From: CAYGZQ01 sp964354375 [NCBI: uncultured Planctomycetota bacterium]
Lineage (GTDB): Bacteria; JAJVIF01; JAPKYR01
Assembly: GCA_964354375.1 (NCBI GenBank)
Contig: CAYGZQ010000008.1
Location: forward strand, 27,239-91,238
Direction of reading: 5' to 3'
DNA: 64,000 nucleotides
Part shown: one piece after another, positions 8,775 through 16,362 of the stretch
Numbering within the stretch: position 1 is the first letter of the stretch
How the letters are laid out: the number at the start of each line of letters is the position of its first letter
Notes under the pieces: model-generated
Database searches by the model: none
What the model was told of the DNA's origin: nothing
What the model saw: only the letters and a program-made list of their open reading frames with translations
Program-made: the position numbers and the translations under genes

Positions 8775-8823
8775 CCCCCGGTTCTCCTGAGGCCCCGTAT
8801 CAACTGCCCCCGCATCCGAGATG

Positions 8824-8965
8824 GGTGGCGCCCACAAACGAGTCCTCGAGTTTGTGGGTGTTCCACATTATTCTCCTATCGAGACGTTTGATATTCCCAA
8901 TTATTCAATCGGGAATGACATGAGACTCCCACAAGCTCCGAAGACTCCGCTTGTGGGAGCCACCC
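8824..8965. repeat. Inverted pair of REP-like palindromes (BIME-like)
   Basis: This fills the 8775-9001 gap between convergent genes. The hairpin at 8831-8858 has arms CCCACAAAC/GTTTGTGGG around GAGTCCTCGA. The hairpin at 8926-8959 has arms CTCCCACAAGC/GCTTGTGGGAG around the complement of the same core. The two are head to head, each with a GGGTGG-type outer tag. A third small inverted repeat (ATTCCC/GGGAAT) lies between them. They may act as a bidirectional terminator for mrdA and the opposing hydrolase gene. Confidence 0.75.
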
Positions 8966-9001
8966 GCCTTGGATTCCGCCCACGAGGCAATCCCCCGCCG
9001 A

Positions 9002-9745
9002 TCATTCGTCCGGGATGTGGCAGAAGCCCAGCAGTTTCTCCATCCTGCTCAGTACATAACAGAATCCCTCGACCCGCGAGCTCTTGTTCCCCTCTATCGT
9101 GTAGAGAATGCCGTCCCGGACCTGGTGCACCAAACCGACATGTCCCTGCCAGCCCGCCAGATTCACGCGCCACCAGACGACTATGTCGCCGGGCACGGGC
9201 ATGTAACCGTCCCCCGGCTCGTGAGCCCATCCCTTCGCCTTGCACTGCCGCAGTATGTCCCGGGCCCCTACCGAATACTTGAACGGCATGCCCAGCGGGT
9301 CGCGGCTGAAACACCAGCTCACGAAACCCGCGCACCATGAGTTGCCCTCCTCGACAAGGCCATGAAGGTACTTCCTCACCCATTCGCCGCGATTGTTGCC
9401 GCCGATCTCGCACGCTCCCGCCGCCATCTCGACAATGGCGGCCGCCAGAGCGTTCCTGCCCCGCACGCTGCCGCCCATATCTTCCGGCGGCATCTGCAGG
9501 TAATCGATAGGACCCCTGGGCTCTGCGTTCGTGAGGCTGGACCATGTCAGCGGCCCGACAACCCCGTCCACAACCAGAGGCTGGCCGCGTGGATCGAGAT
9601 GCTGGCTTTGAAACGCCCTGACCGCGTTGTGCGTCTTCGTCCCGAACACCCCGTCGGTCTCGACTGAGTATCCCCGTTCGACAAGATATCTCTGGAGCTC
9701 CGCGACCTCGGGTCCCTGGTCGCCCTTTTTGAGAGTTTGATGCAT
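9002..9745 (-). CDS. Peptidoglycan-binding and CHAP-domain hydrolase
   Basis: The protein has 247 residues. Residues 1-71 form a PG_binding_1 repeat (LKKGDQGPEVAELQRYL, then DGVFGTKTHNAVRAFQ). From about 95 comes a CHAP/NlpC-like cysteine amidase region with Cys138 in NSWCAGFVSWCF and His202 in GHVGLVHQV. Such enzymes cut peptidoglycan cross-bridges or stem peptides. No signal peptide is visible, so it may be exported by another route, act at lysis, or be a captured phage endolysin. ATG 9745 is chosen because AAGGAGG lies 8 nt upstream; an earlier ATG at 9766 precedes that ribosome site. It is a single gene convergent with mrdA. Confidence 0.8.
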   Translation of the reverse strand: MHQTLKKGDQGPEVAELQRYLVERGYSVETDGVFGTKTHNAVRAFQSQHLDPRGQPLVVDGVVGPLTWSSLTNAEPRGPIDYLQMPPEDMGGSVRGRNALAAAIVEMAAGACEIGGNNRGEWVRKYLHGLVEEGNSWCAGFVSWCFSRDPLGMPFKYSVGARDILRQCKAKGWAHEPGDGYMPVPGDIVVWWRVNLAGWQGHVGLVHQVRDGILYTIEGNKSSRVEGFCYVLSRMEKLLGFCHIPDE

Positions 9746-9793
9746 GGCAGGATCCTCCTTTTCCATCTGCCTTTCGATGGATCTGCATGAGGG

Positions 9794-9802
9794 CTTATAG
9801 CA
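9794..9802 (-). promoter_or_regulatory. Extended -10 promoter candidate for the CHAP gene
   Basis: Read on the minus strand, this is TGCTATAAG, about 45 nt before the gene start. It matches the TGnTATAAT form found before several other genes here. No clear -35 is present. Confidence 0.4.
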
Positions 9803-9882
9803 GGCGGGTCCGAACGAGTCAAGCCGCGGATCCGCCTCTCACCCATACAGAAAACGATTCACACGTGGGAAAGCTGACATGA

Positions 9883-10045
9883 TAGCCCCCCTATGATCCC
9901 CCCCAAGGGGGGGATGGTGTTCGATGAAAGCCGCATGAATCGTGGGCTGGGCAACAAGTTGACATATAAACCGTCCCCCCATTGGGGGGGACTACAGGGA
10001 GGCACTAATTCCCCGTCCCCCCCTTGGGGGGGACTACAGGGGGGC
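9883..10045. repeat. Three copies of a second REP family (CCCCCCC/GGGGGGG palindrome)
   Basis: Copies lie at 9883-9915, 9971-10003 and 10013-10045. The consensus is a tag AGCCCCCCTGTA followed by GTCCCCCC-CAA-GGGGGGAC. The first copy is in one orientation and the other two in the opposite one. They fill most of the 9746-10061 gap between the starts and ends of two minus-strand genes. Further copies are at 11413-11435 and 63948-63981. Confidence 0.8.
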
Positions 10046-10061
10046 ATAGACCTTTTCTCGT

Positions 10062-11342
10062 CTACTTCTTCCCTTTTGGCACGGGCGGTTTGAACGGGTC
10101 GCCCGGGACCGGGTGCGGTTTGAGCTCCCTGTTGAATTTCATGAAGCTGCCTGCGGTCTTGGCGAGGTTTATGAATGCCTGGTACGAATGAAAAGCGAAA
10201 TCCCTCGGCACGAGGTACTTGGCGTCGTCGGGCTGCACAACCAGCGATACCTCGATATTGGGCGCGGCCCCGATGGGAATCTTGTGCTCGCGACACTTGA
10301 TGTACATGTACTTCATGACCGGGACCATGTCCTCGTAGCGCGGGCTGGGCTCGGCCTCAAGGTCGCTTCCGATGATGGGTCGAAATATGCAGATCGTGGG
10401 AAAGGCGCCGAGGCCGGTGATGTAGTCGATGGCCTTGTACGTCCACTCCAGCGGTTCGAGCCCGACCAGAATTTCGCCCGAGCACTGTCCCTTCTGCGTC
10501 TTGCTGCACGCGTACTCCAGCGCCCTGAAGAACGTCTCCTGCCCCAGCGTTTCCTGTTTGCCCGGACAGATCTTCGCGAACCATTCCGGCGAATGGAATT
10601 CGTAGCAGAAACTGAAATGATCGGCCCCGCAGTCGATGAGCCAGTCGTACTTCCACAGGTTCTCGGCGCCGGCGGGGATGGCCTGAATGCCGACCATGAG
10701 TCCGACCCTCTCCTTGATGGCCTTGACGAACGGCGCCATCTGGTCGAGGCCTTTGCCCTTCTGCCATCCCGTGTTGAAGTGGCAGAACGTGATCCCGCTC
10801 TCCTCCTTAGCGGCCTGCGCGACCTCAACCACCTCGTCCACTATCTTGTTGTGCATCTCGTTGATGCCGACGTTGAATCCGGTGGTGCAGAACTTGCAGT
10901 TGCGTTTGGGATTGTCGTACCAGTACATGCACGAGCCGGAGATGTAGACGCCCAGGTAGGTGCCCTGCAGGACCGCTACCTTGCTCATCTCGTTCCCGAA
11001 CGTTGTCTTGCGCGTGTACCATTCGGGCTCGGGCGGGATCTTGACCGGGTACTCAAGGTTGCTCCGGCTGTCGTGGACAATGTAGCCCGACTCCTTCTTT
11101 CTGAGCCAGTACGGGGTGGCCTGGACGAAGTCTTCCTCCACGGGGGCGTTCATCCAGATATCCTTCAGGTCCCCGGGAATTATCAGCTCGAGTCCGCTTC
11201 CCAGACCTGCGCGGGTGCGAGCGAAAATCCTCGCGTCGCTCTCGAGTGTGCAGGACTCGTCGATCTTGATGCCTTTGCAGAACAGGTCTATTTCGAGCTC
11301 GCATGGATTCAGCTTTTTTGTCTGTACTTCCGTTTGGGTCAC
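10062..11342 (-). CDS. Radical SAM family protein with CX10CX2C cluster motif, unknown substrate
   Basis: The protein has 426 residues. The only cysteine cluster fitting a radical SAM [4Fe-4S] site is C138-x10-C149-x2-C152 (ISGSCMYW, then NCKFCTTGF) in the first beta-alpha unit of a barrel. The usual form is CX3CX2C, so the spacing is expanded. Later segments (FCHFNTGWQKGKG, GEILVGLEPLEWTYKAID, FRPIIGSDLE) fit a radical SAM barrel of the biotin synthase or ThiH-like type. About 110 N-terminal residues precede the barrel, and the C terminus is Pro/Lys-rich. It stands alone between REP clusters, so context gives no substrate. Confidence 0.7.
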   Translation of the reverse strand: MTQTEVQTKKLNPCELEIDLFCKGIKIDESCTLESDARIFARTRAGLGSGLELIIPGDLKDIWMNAPVEEDFVQATPYWLRKKESGYIVHDSRSNLEYPVKIPPEPEWYTRKTTFGNEMSKVAVLQGTYLGVYISGSCMYWYDNPKRNCKFCTTGFNVGINEMHNKIVDEVVEVAQAAKEESGITFCHFNTGWQKGKGLDQMAPFVKAIKERVGLMVGIQAIPAGAENLWKYDWLIDCGADHFSFCYEFHSPEWFAKICPGKQETLGQETFFRALEYACSKTQKGQCSGEILVGLEPLEWTYKAIDYITGLGAFPTICIFRPIIGSDLEAEPSPRYEDMVPVMKYMYIKCREHKIPIGAAPNIEVSLVVQPDDAKYLVPRDFAFHSYQAFINLAKTAGSFMKFNRELKPHPVPGDPFKPPVPKGKK

Positions 11343-11412
11343 GCAAGGCCTCCGAAAATGCAGTGCGATTTTTCCGGACCTACTGTCGCAAGGACGTCAA
11401 AAAAAGCCCGGA

Positions 11413-11435
11413 CATCCCCCCAAAAGGGGGGACGG
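11413..11435. repeat. REP family B copy
   Basis: The hairpin ATCCCCCC-CAAAA-GGGGGGAC belongs to the family at 9883-10045. It lies upstream of the radical SAM gene. The surrounding 11343-11480 stretch holds nothing else recognisable. Confidence 0.65.
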
Positions 11436-11480
11436 CTCCCGAGCAGGTCCGCCTACAGGTCCCCGCCTGTCCGATTTTGA

Positions 11481-11753
11481 ATCCTAACACATCGCGCGGG
11501 ACGGGGCAAGATGGACCGCGGACTCCCAACCCCTCCGCCCGAGCAGGAGCTTGCCGGTATGTTCGGGATCACCGGGATTCCTACGGTGATCATATTTCGC
11601 GAGAAAATCGGCATCAGGAAGCTGGCCGGGATGCTCCCCGAGAAAGAGCTCGAAAACCTCCTCGCGGATGTCAAGACCGAGAACATGGCAGAGGTTCGCA
11701 GGCAGATGGAGGAGCAGCACAGTCTCGAGGAGGGCGGGGAAGAGCAGTCCTGA
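11481..11753 (+). pseudogene. Thioredoxin C-terminal fragment (lacks active site)
   Basis: The frame is open from 11481 after a stop at 11478; the first ATG is at 11511 and would give 80 residues. Residues from ELAGMFGITGIPTVIIFREK onward match the second half of thioredoxin, including the cis-Pro loop (GIPT), and align with the intact thioredoxin 200 bp downstream (VTGYPTVVVFRDKVEV). The N-terminal half with the CxxC site is absent, and no ribosome site is seen. It is most simply the remnant of a tandem duplicate. A short functional protein is possible but unlikely. Confidence 0.6.
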
Positions 11754-11943
11754 CTGAATCCAGCGAGGAAGTGCGGGCAAACACCCCTTGCATCCAAAAG
11801 AATATTTTTCCTGACCGGGTCCGCCGACTTTCCAGTCGACATCTTCTCGGGTGCGCCCCCTGAACTCCCTCGCTTTTTCATTTTGCCTTCCCCAGTGTAA
11901 AATGTGTCGCACTCCTAAAAGGAAAACTATCGAGAGGTGAGAC

Positions 11944-12306
11944 ATGCCGACAATCGATCTGACAAAGGACAACTTCGAGAAAACCATAGAGGAGAGCGGG
12001 ATAATTCTTATTGAGATTTTCGCGCCATGGTGCGGTCACTGCAGGGCGTTCAGCCCGATCTTCAAGAAAATCTCGGAGAAGTATCCGGACGTGGTCTTCG
12101 CGATGGTGAACGGGGACGTGGAGCCCGACCTGGTCGAAAAGAACAAGGTGACGGGTTATCCGACCGTCGTGGTTTTCCGCGACAAAGTGGAGGTCTACAA
12201 TCGCGCTGGATCGCTTCCCGAGGACAAGCTCGACGAGCTGGTGGCGAAGGTGAAGGGCCTCGACATGGACCAGGTGCGCAAGTCATCGGAAGGCCTCACG
12301 GCCTAG
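11944..12306 (+). CDS. Thioredoxin-like protein with CGHC active site
   Basis: The protein has 120 residues and no signal peptide, so it is cytoplasmic. The active site WCGHC is the protein-disulfide-isomerase type rather than WCGPC of classical thioredoxin, and usually gives a more oxidising potential. The cis-Pro loop GYPTVVVF and the C-terminal helix are complete, with about 15 extra residues after the thioredoxin fold. The ribosome site GAGAGGTGAG precedes the ATG. The stop lies 8 bp before the start of the corrinoid activator gene, so the two are probably co-transcribed. A TGTAAAAT promoter element lies near 11897. Confidence 0.9.
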   Translation: MPTIDLTKDNFEKTIEESGIILIEIFAPWCGHCRAFSPIFKKISEKYPDVVFAMVNGDVEPDLVEKNKVTGYPTVVVFRDKVEVYNRAGSLPEDKLDELVAKVKGLDMDQVRKSSEGLTA

Positions 12307-12314
12307 AATGCGCA

Positions 12315-13916
12315 ATGCCGAAGATTACCTTCATCCCGGCGGGAAAAACAATCGATGCCGACGAGGGAGAGTCGATTCGGGACGCCGCGCTGAGAGCGGG
12401 CGTGCAGATGGAGTCCCCGTGCTCAGGCTACGGAATCTGCGGGAAGTGCCTGGTGAAAATCGTGTCGGGCGATGTGAGCGGGGAGGTCGACGACCGAAAT
12501 CTGTCCCTGGCCTGCAGGAGTTTCCCCCTCTCTGATTGTGTCGTCGAAGTCCCTTCGACGCTGGAAATGAAAGAGGTCCAGGCGCTTGGACATATCGGCC
12601 GGGGCGTACTGAGGTGGTGCGATCTCGATCCTCCAGCATTCTCCAGTGGGCTCACAGACGGGGATGCGCTCGGAGTCGCGATCGACCTCGGGACAACTTC
12701 GATTGTCGCGGCGCTTGCGAGCCTTGCGAGCGGGGAGATCGAGTCGGTCTCCTCGAGAACAAACCCGCAGGCGAGGTTCGGCGACGATGTGATCAGCAGG
12801 ATCGATCACGCCGGGAGCCCGGGCGGACTCTCCGAGCTTCAGAACTCCGTCGTGGAATGTCTCAATGAATTAATCGATGAGCTTGCGGAGAAGGCGGCCG
12901 CTCGGACAGAGAAAATCGCCGATGTTGTCGTATCCGGGAACGCAACAATGATGCACCTTCTCCTGGGTATCTCTCCGGTCGGCCTGGGAACGGCCCCCTA
13001 CGAGCCCGCCTTCAGAACCCATGACCCGGTTCCGCTCCGGCGACTCGGTATCATGGGGAACAGTGAAGCGGAAGCGAGACTGCTTCCGAACATCGCCGGA
13101 TTCGTCGGGGGCGACACGGTGGCGGGGATTCTGGCGACCGGAATGCATCGGGCGGATAATCTTCGAATATTTATTGATATCGGAACCAACGGCGAGATCG
13201 CGGTCGGGAACTCAACGCGTCTCGTCGCCTCATCGGCAGCCGCCGGCCCGGCGTTCGAGGGCGGACGAATCGAGAAGGGGATGCGCGCGGTGGAGGGTGC
13301 GATCGATCACGTGAGGATCGATGATGACGTGAAAGTCTCGACCATCGGTGGTGGACCTCCTGAGGGAATTTGCGGTTCGGGCGTCATCGAGGCGGTCGCG
13401 GGAATGCTTTCGGCAGGCCTGATTCATCCCGATGGAAGGTTTGCGACAAGCGGCGAGATCGCGAGTCTCCCCGACGCGCTTGCCCGGAGGCTCGATGGGG
13501 TCGCGGCAAAACGCAGATTTGTTCTCTGCTCCACCTCCCAGGGCCCCATCTACCTCACTCAGAAAGACATAACCGAAGTGCAGCTCGCGAAGGGCGCGAT
13601 ACGCGCTGCGACCGAGATTCTCCTTGAGGAATGGGGCGCAGGGATCGAGGATGTCGCGGAGGTTCTGGTAGCCGGAGCTTTCGGCTATCATCTTCGCGCC
13701 CGCGAGATTCTGAGGATCGGCCTGATCCCGAGCCTGCCCGCGGAGAAGGTGACCTTCGTCGGCAACACGTCGCTCGAGGGCGCTCTGGGCGTCTTGTTGT
13801 CGAGGAAGGCGAGCGATGAGGCGTTCAGGATCGCCGATGATGTAGAATTCGTCGAGCTCGCGGACAGAGAGGATTTCCAGGACGCGTTCGTGAGATCGCT
13901 CGCTTTTCCGCTCTGA
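12315..13916 (+). CDS. RACo/RamA-like corrinoid protein reductive activator ([2Fe-2S] + ASKHA ATPase)
   Basis: The protein has 533 residues. An N-terminal ferredoxin domain has Cys36-x5-Cys42-x2-Cys45 (CSGYGICGKC) and Cys67 (LACR), the plant-type [2Fe-2S] pattern. A linker and then an ASKHA-type ATPase domain follow (GVAIDLGTTSIVAAL at about 118, IFIDIGTNGEIAVG, ICGSGVIEAVAG, VAGAFGYHL). This is the arrangement of RACo and related proteins that use ATP to return cob(II)amide in methyl-transferring corrinoid proteins to Co(I). ATG 12315 gives a start at PKITFIPAG. No corrinoid protein or methyltransferase is adjacent, so the partner is unknown. A B12 capture locus lies 40 kb away. Confidence 0.88.
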   Translation: MPKITFIPAGKTIDADEGESIRDAALRAGVQMESPCSGYGICGKCLVKIVSGDVSGEVDDRNLSLACRSFPLSDCVVEVPSTLEMKEVQALGHIGRGVLRWCDLDPPAFSSGLTDGDALGVAIDLGTTSIVAALASLASGEIESVSSRTNPQARFGDDVISRIDHAGSPGGLSELQNSVVECLNELIDELAEKAAARTEKIADVVVSGNATMMHLLLGISPVGLGTAPYEPAFRTHDPVPLRRLGIMGNSEAEARLLPNIAGFVGGDTVAGILATGMHRADNLRIFIDIGTNGEIAVGNSTRLVASSAAAGPAFEGGRIEKGMRAVEGAIDHVRIDDDVKVSTIGGGPPEGICGSGVIEAVAGMLSAGLIHPDGRFATSGEIASLPDALARRLDGVAAKRRFVLCSTSQGPIYLTQKDITEVQLAKGAIRAATEILLEEWGAGIEDVAEVLVAGAFGYHLRAREILRIGLIPSLPAEKVTFVGNTSLEGALGVLLSRKASDEAFRIADDVEFVELADREDFQDAFVRSLAFPL

Positions 13917-13946
13917 GCGGCAAATGAGAAAGGAGACAACGATACT

Positions 13947-14282
13947 GTGAACATCACATTGACGGAGTCGGAGCTGGTCGCGTACTGCGGACTCTACTGC
14001 GGTACCTGCGGCGCGTACAAGAAAGGGAAATGCAAGGCGTGCAAGGGCGAGGGAGGATTCGCGTCATGCGCGGTGCGCCTGTGCTGCAGAGAGAAGGGGA
14101 TCGCGACCTGCGCCGAGTGCAGGGAATTCGAGGACCTCCGCAAATGCGCGAAAATCAACAGTTTCATAAGCAAGTTCTTCGGACTGATCTTCAGGTCGAA
14201 TCGCCTGGGGCGTCTCGAGGAGATCAGGCAGAAAGGTTTGGAGGCGTACGCCGCGTCCTGCTCATCCGCCCCGAAAAAATAG
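13947..14282 (+). CDS. Small cysteine-rich DUF3795-like protein
   Basis: The protein has 111 residues starting at GTG 13947, with an AGGAG site at 13931-13935. The N-terminal CGLYCGTCGAYKKGKCKACKG and the following CAVRLCCREKG and CAECREFE contain about a dozen cysteines. The YCGLYCGxC opening is typical of the DUF3795 family, thought to bind zinc or another metal; its role is not known. It begins 30 bp after the corrinoid activator and may belong to the same transcript. No signal peptide is present. Confidence 0.75.
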   Translation: MNITLTESELVAYCGLYCGTCGAYKKGKCKACKGEGGFASCAVRLCCREKGIATCAECREFEDLRKCAKINSFISKFFGLIFRSNRLGRLEEIRQKGLEAYAASCSSAPKK

Positions 14283-14308
14283 GCAGGCATCCCACATTCT
14301 TCCTTAGT

Positions 14309-14353
14309 CCGGTACCTGCTACCCGGTCTTCCCAGACCGGTAGCTGGTACCGG
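14309..14353. repeat. Long near-perfect hairpin
   Basis: The arms CCGGTACC..GCTACC.GGTCT and AGACCGGTAGC.GGTACCGG close on a short TCCC loop. It differs in sequence from REP families A and B. It may terminate the upstream operon, and it lies just before the promoter of the DHH gene. Confidence 0.6.
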
Positions 14354-14378
14354 GGCTGTCCCCCGTCCCGTATTTCTG

Positions 14379-14407
14379 TTGACCCATGGCCCATGCGAAT
14401 GTACAAT
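14379..14407 (+). promoter_or_regulatory. Sigma-70-type promoter of the DHH gene
   Basis: TTGACC (14379-14384) and TACAAT (14402-14407) are separated by 17 bp, and the gene starts about 60 nt downstream. Confidence 0.6.
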
Positions 14408-14467
14408 CCAGCCTGCCTTTCATTCTCGCGGATGTGGGAGAATTTTGTCGGGCAAAAGGAGCCAAAA

Positions 14468-15394
14468 ATGCGGCTACTTACGAGATCGGACTTTGACGGC
14501 CTTGCGTGCGCAGTGCTGCTGGTCGAGGCCGGGGTGGTCAACGAGTACAAGTTCGTTCACCCGAAGGACGTTCAGGACGGGCTGATCGAGGTCACCAGAA
14601 ACGATGTGCTCGCCAACATACCCTACGTCGCCGGATGCGGACTGTGGTTCGATCATCATTCCAGCGAGGATGAACGTCAGAAGCTGACCGAGAAATTCCA
14701 TTTCGAGGGCGACAGCCGTCCCGCCCCGAGCTGCGCGAGAGTGATCTACGAATACTACGGCGGCGCGTCTAAATTCTCCAGGCTGGACGAAACCGGCCTC
14801 ATGGGGGCAGTGGACACGAGCGACAGCGCGCAGTTCACCGTGGACGAAATCCAGAATCCGAAGGGCTGGGTGCTCCTGTCCTTCATCATGGACGCCCGCA
14901 CCGGTCTCGGGAGGTACCGCGACTACAGAATCTCCAACTACATGCTGATGGAGGACATGATCCAGTACTGCCGCACCATGAACGCGGACCAGATCCTCGA
15001 TATCGCCGACGTGCAGGAGCGTGTGAAACGATACTTCGAGCAGGAGCCGCTCTACGAAAAAATGATCAGCGAGAACAGTCGCGCCGACTCGAATGTCCTC
15101 ATCGTCGACCTCCACAACCTCGATGAGCTCCTTAGCGGCAACCGCTTCAAGGAGTACGTGCTCTTCCCGAAGACCAACGTATCGATCAGGGTGATCTGGG
15201 GCTTCAAAAAACAGAACATGGTCTTCACCGTGGGTCACAGCATTGTGAATCGCGGATCGAAAACCGATGTGGGGTCGCTGATGCTGAAGTACGGCGGCGG
15301 CGGCCACAGAGCGGTCGGCACGTGCCAGGTCCCGACCGACGTGTGGGAGGCGAAGCTCAACGAGATCGTCGCCCAGATGAAAGCCGACGGCTGA
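14468..15394 (+). CDS. DHH-family phosphoesterase
   Basis: The protein has 308 residues. It has the DHH-family signatures: DFDG at residues 8-11 (motif I), FDHHSSED with D62-H63-H64 (motif III), AVDTSDS further on, and a C-terminal DHHA1-like GGGGHRAVGTC. Members cleave phosphodiester or pyrophosphate bonds, for example nanoRNA, cyclic dinucleotides or polyphosphate. This subgroup is often labelled exopolyphosphatase-related without experimental support. ATG 14468 follows AAAGGAGCC. The gene appears monocistronic with its own promoter. The exact substrate cannot be deduced. Confidence 0.85.
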   Translation: MRLLTRSDFDGLACAVLLVEAGVVNEYKFVHPKDVQDGLIEVTRNDVLANIPYVAGCGLWFDHHSSEDERQKLTEKFHFEGDSRPAPSCARVIYEYYGGASKFSRLDETGLMGAVDTSDSAQFTVDEIQNPKGWVLLSFIMDARTGLGRYRDYRISNYMLMEDMIQYCRTMNADQILDIADVQERVKRYFEQEPLYEKMISENSRADSNVLIVDLHNLDELLSGNRFKEYVLFPKTNVSIRVIWGFKKQNMVFTVGHSIVNRGSKTDVGSLMLKYGGGGHRAVGTCQVPTDVWEAKLNEIVAQMKADG

Positions 15395-15470
15395 CAACCT
15401 TCGCATACTCCGATCAAATCAAAGCCCCGCGCATCTTATCAGGGGCCCGCGCGTCAGCAAGGGCGCATCC

Positions 15471-15513
15471 GGGTGCCCGTCACATGCGAGTCTTCGAGCA
15501 TGTGGCGGTCTTA
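15471..15513 (+). repeat. REP family A copy upstream of hicBA
   Basis: The tag GGGTGCCCGT is followed by arms CACATGC/GCATGTG around GAGTCTTCGA. This is the same layout as the RAYT-linked palindrome with a different arm sequence. Confidence 0.75.
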
Positions 15514-15542
15514 TCAACATCTCAGAAACGGTAGAGGGTTTT

Positions 15543-15551
15543 TGGTATAAT
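15543..15551 (+). promoter_or_regulatory. Extended -10 promoter of hicBA
   Basis: TGGTATAAT lies 19 nt before the hicB start, leaving a very short leader. No -35 hexamer is recognisable. Confidence 0.5.
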
Positions 15552-15569
15552 CCCGGTGAGGTGCCTCTC

Positions 15570-15779
15570 ATGAAGTTCAAAGTAGTGATCCAGCAGGATG
15601 AAGATGGTCGGTTCAACGCTTCATGCCCGGAGTTGAAGGGATGCCACTCGTTTGGCAGCACCGTCGAAGAGGCTCTGACCAACATCCGCGAGGCCATAGA
15701 ACTCTATCTTGAAGATGTCCCTGCGGAGACAATACCCTCCATACGGCTCAAGGTTGAGTTCGCCGAGGTCTCTATATGA
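15570..15779 (+). CDS. hicB: HicB-like antitoxin
   Basis: The protein has 69 residues. It is a HicB partial RNase-H-like fold: KFKVVIQQDEDGRFNASCPE, then GCHSFGSTVEEALTNIREAIELYLED, a typical match to the family. The protein neutralises HicA and often represses its own operon. No separate DNA-binding domain is present, so any autoregulation would need the short C terminus. ATG 15570 is preferred over GTG 15561 because GGTGAGGTG lies just upstream. It overlaps hicA by 4 bp (ATGA), with the antitoxin first. Confidence 0.92.
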   Translation: MKFKVVIQQDEDGRFNASCPELKGCHSFGSTVEEALTNIREAIELYLEDVPAETIPSIRLKVEFAEVSI

Positions 15780-16003
15780 CGAAACCGCCGGCGATTACCG
15801 GGAGGCAGTGCATTGCCGCGCTTTCTAAGGATGGTTGGACCATCAGAAGCCATCGAGGAAGTCATGTGAAGATGGTAAAAGCCGGCATCGGACATCCGGT
15901 TATTGTACCCGTTCATGGTGGGGAGACAATCCCGAAAGGAACGCTTCACAGTATCATCAAGGATGCCGGACTGACGGTTGAGGAGTTTCTGAACCTGTTG
16001 TGA
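15776..16003 (+). CDS. hicA: HicA-like mRNA interferase toxin
   Basis: The protein has 75 residues. It has the dsRBD-like HicA fold with SHRGSHVKM (catalytic His30) and the conserved VHGGETIPKGTLHSIIKDAGLTVEEF ending, split here into two overlapping motifs: VPVHGGETIPKG and TLHSIIKDAGL. It cleaves mRNA when free of HicB. It is translationally coupled to hicB. The pair sits directly before a Gabija operon and between palindromic repeats, consistent with a defence-island location. Confidence 0.93.
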   Translation: MTKPPAITGRQCIAALSKDGWTIRSHRGSHVKMVKAGIGHPVIVPVHGGETIPKGTLHSIIKDAGLTVEEFLNLL

Positions 16004-16038
16004 AACACCACGGCGGTGAGTCTTTTCTCCGGGTGCTC

Positions 16039-16128
16039 GGGTGCCCGTCACATGCGAGTCTTCGAGCATGTGGCGGATTGTGACGCTCGGTGGCGTCTAC
16101 ATGCGAGTCCCCGAGCATGTGGACGTTG
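16039..16128 (+). repeat. Two REP family A copies downstream of hicBA
   Basis: The first (16039-16076) is nearly identical to the copy at 15471. The second (16089-16128) has arms GTCTACATGC/GCATGTGGAC around GAGTCCCCGA. Both are in the same orientation as the upstream copy, so hicBA is bracketed by direct repeats about 568 bp apart. Confidence 0.75.
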
Positions 16129-16179
16129 CAGTCAAGCCCCCGTCGCGCTACCGAACTGATTTCTGATAACCCCTCCCAC

Positions 16180-16207
16180 TTGACAAAGCCGCGAATTCTG
16201 ACATAAT
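16180..16207 (+). promoter_or_regulatory. Promoter upstream of the Gabija genes
   Basis: TTGACA (16180-16185) and CATAAT (16202-16207) are separated by 16 bp. Transcription would start near the ATG at 16213. Confidence 0.55.
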
Positions 16208-16212
16208 CCCCT

Positions 16213-16305
16213 ATGAGCACCCACAGCCCGCGCCCGCCACGACGGCCTCCGGCTGTGCCCGTCACCGGGCTGCCCGAAATGCCTGATGCATCCCAGGTAC
16301 ATTGA
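16213..16305 (+). other. 30-codon open frame at the transcription start, GC-rich
   Basis: It begins ATG 16213, about 6 nt after the -10 element, so it would be nearly leaderless. It encodes a Pro/Arg-rich peptide (begins MSTHSPRPPRRPP) and ends at TGA 16305. Its codon use is host-like, in contrast to the AT-richer gajA that follows. It could be a leader peptide or the cut 5' end of a host gene at the junction of the defence insert. Confidence 0.3.
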
Positions 16306-16362
16306 TTGTCCTGTTTCTCGGTCTACAATGGATGTGAGGTAATAATCAGGAGGTATAATTCT

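Noticed and set aside
10113-11480. 455-codon plus-strand frame opposite the radical SAM gene
   Set aside because: The translation is rich in Val/Asp/Leu/Arg of the antisense type and has no motif. The minus-strand gene has cysteine and barrel motifs.
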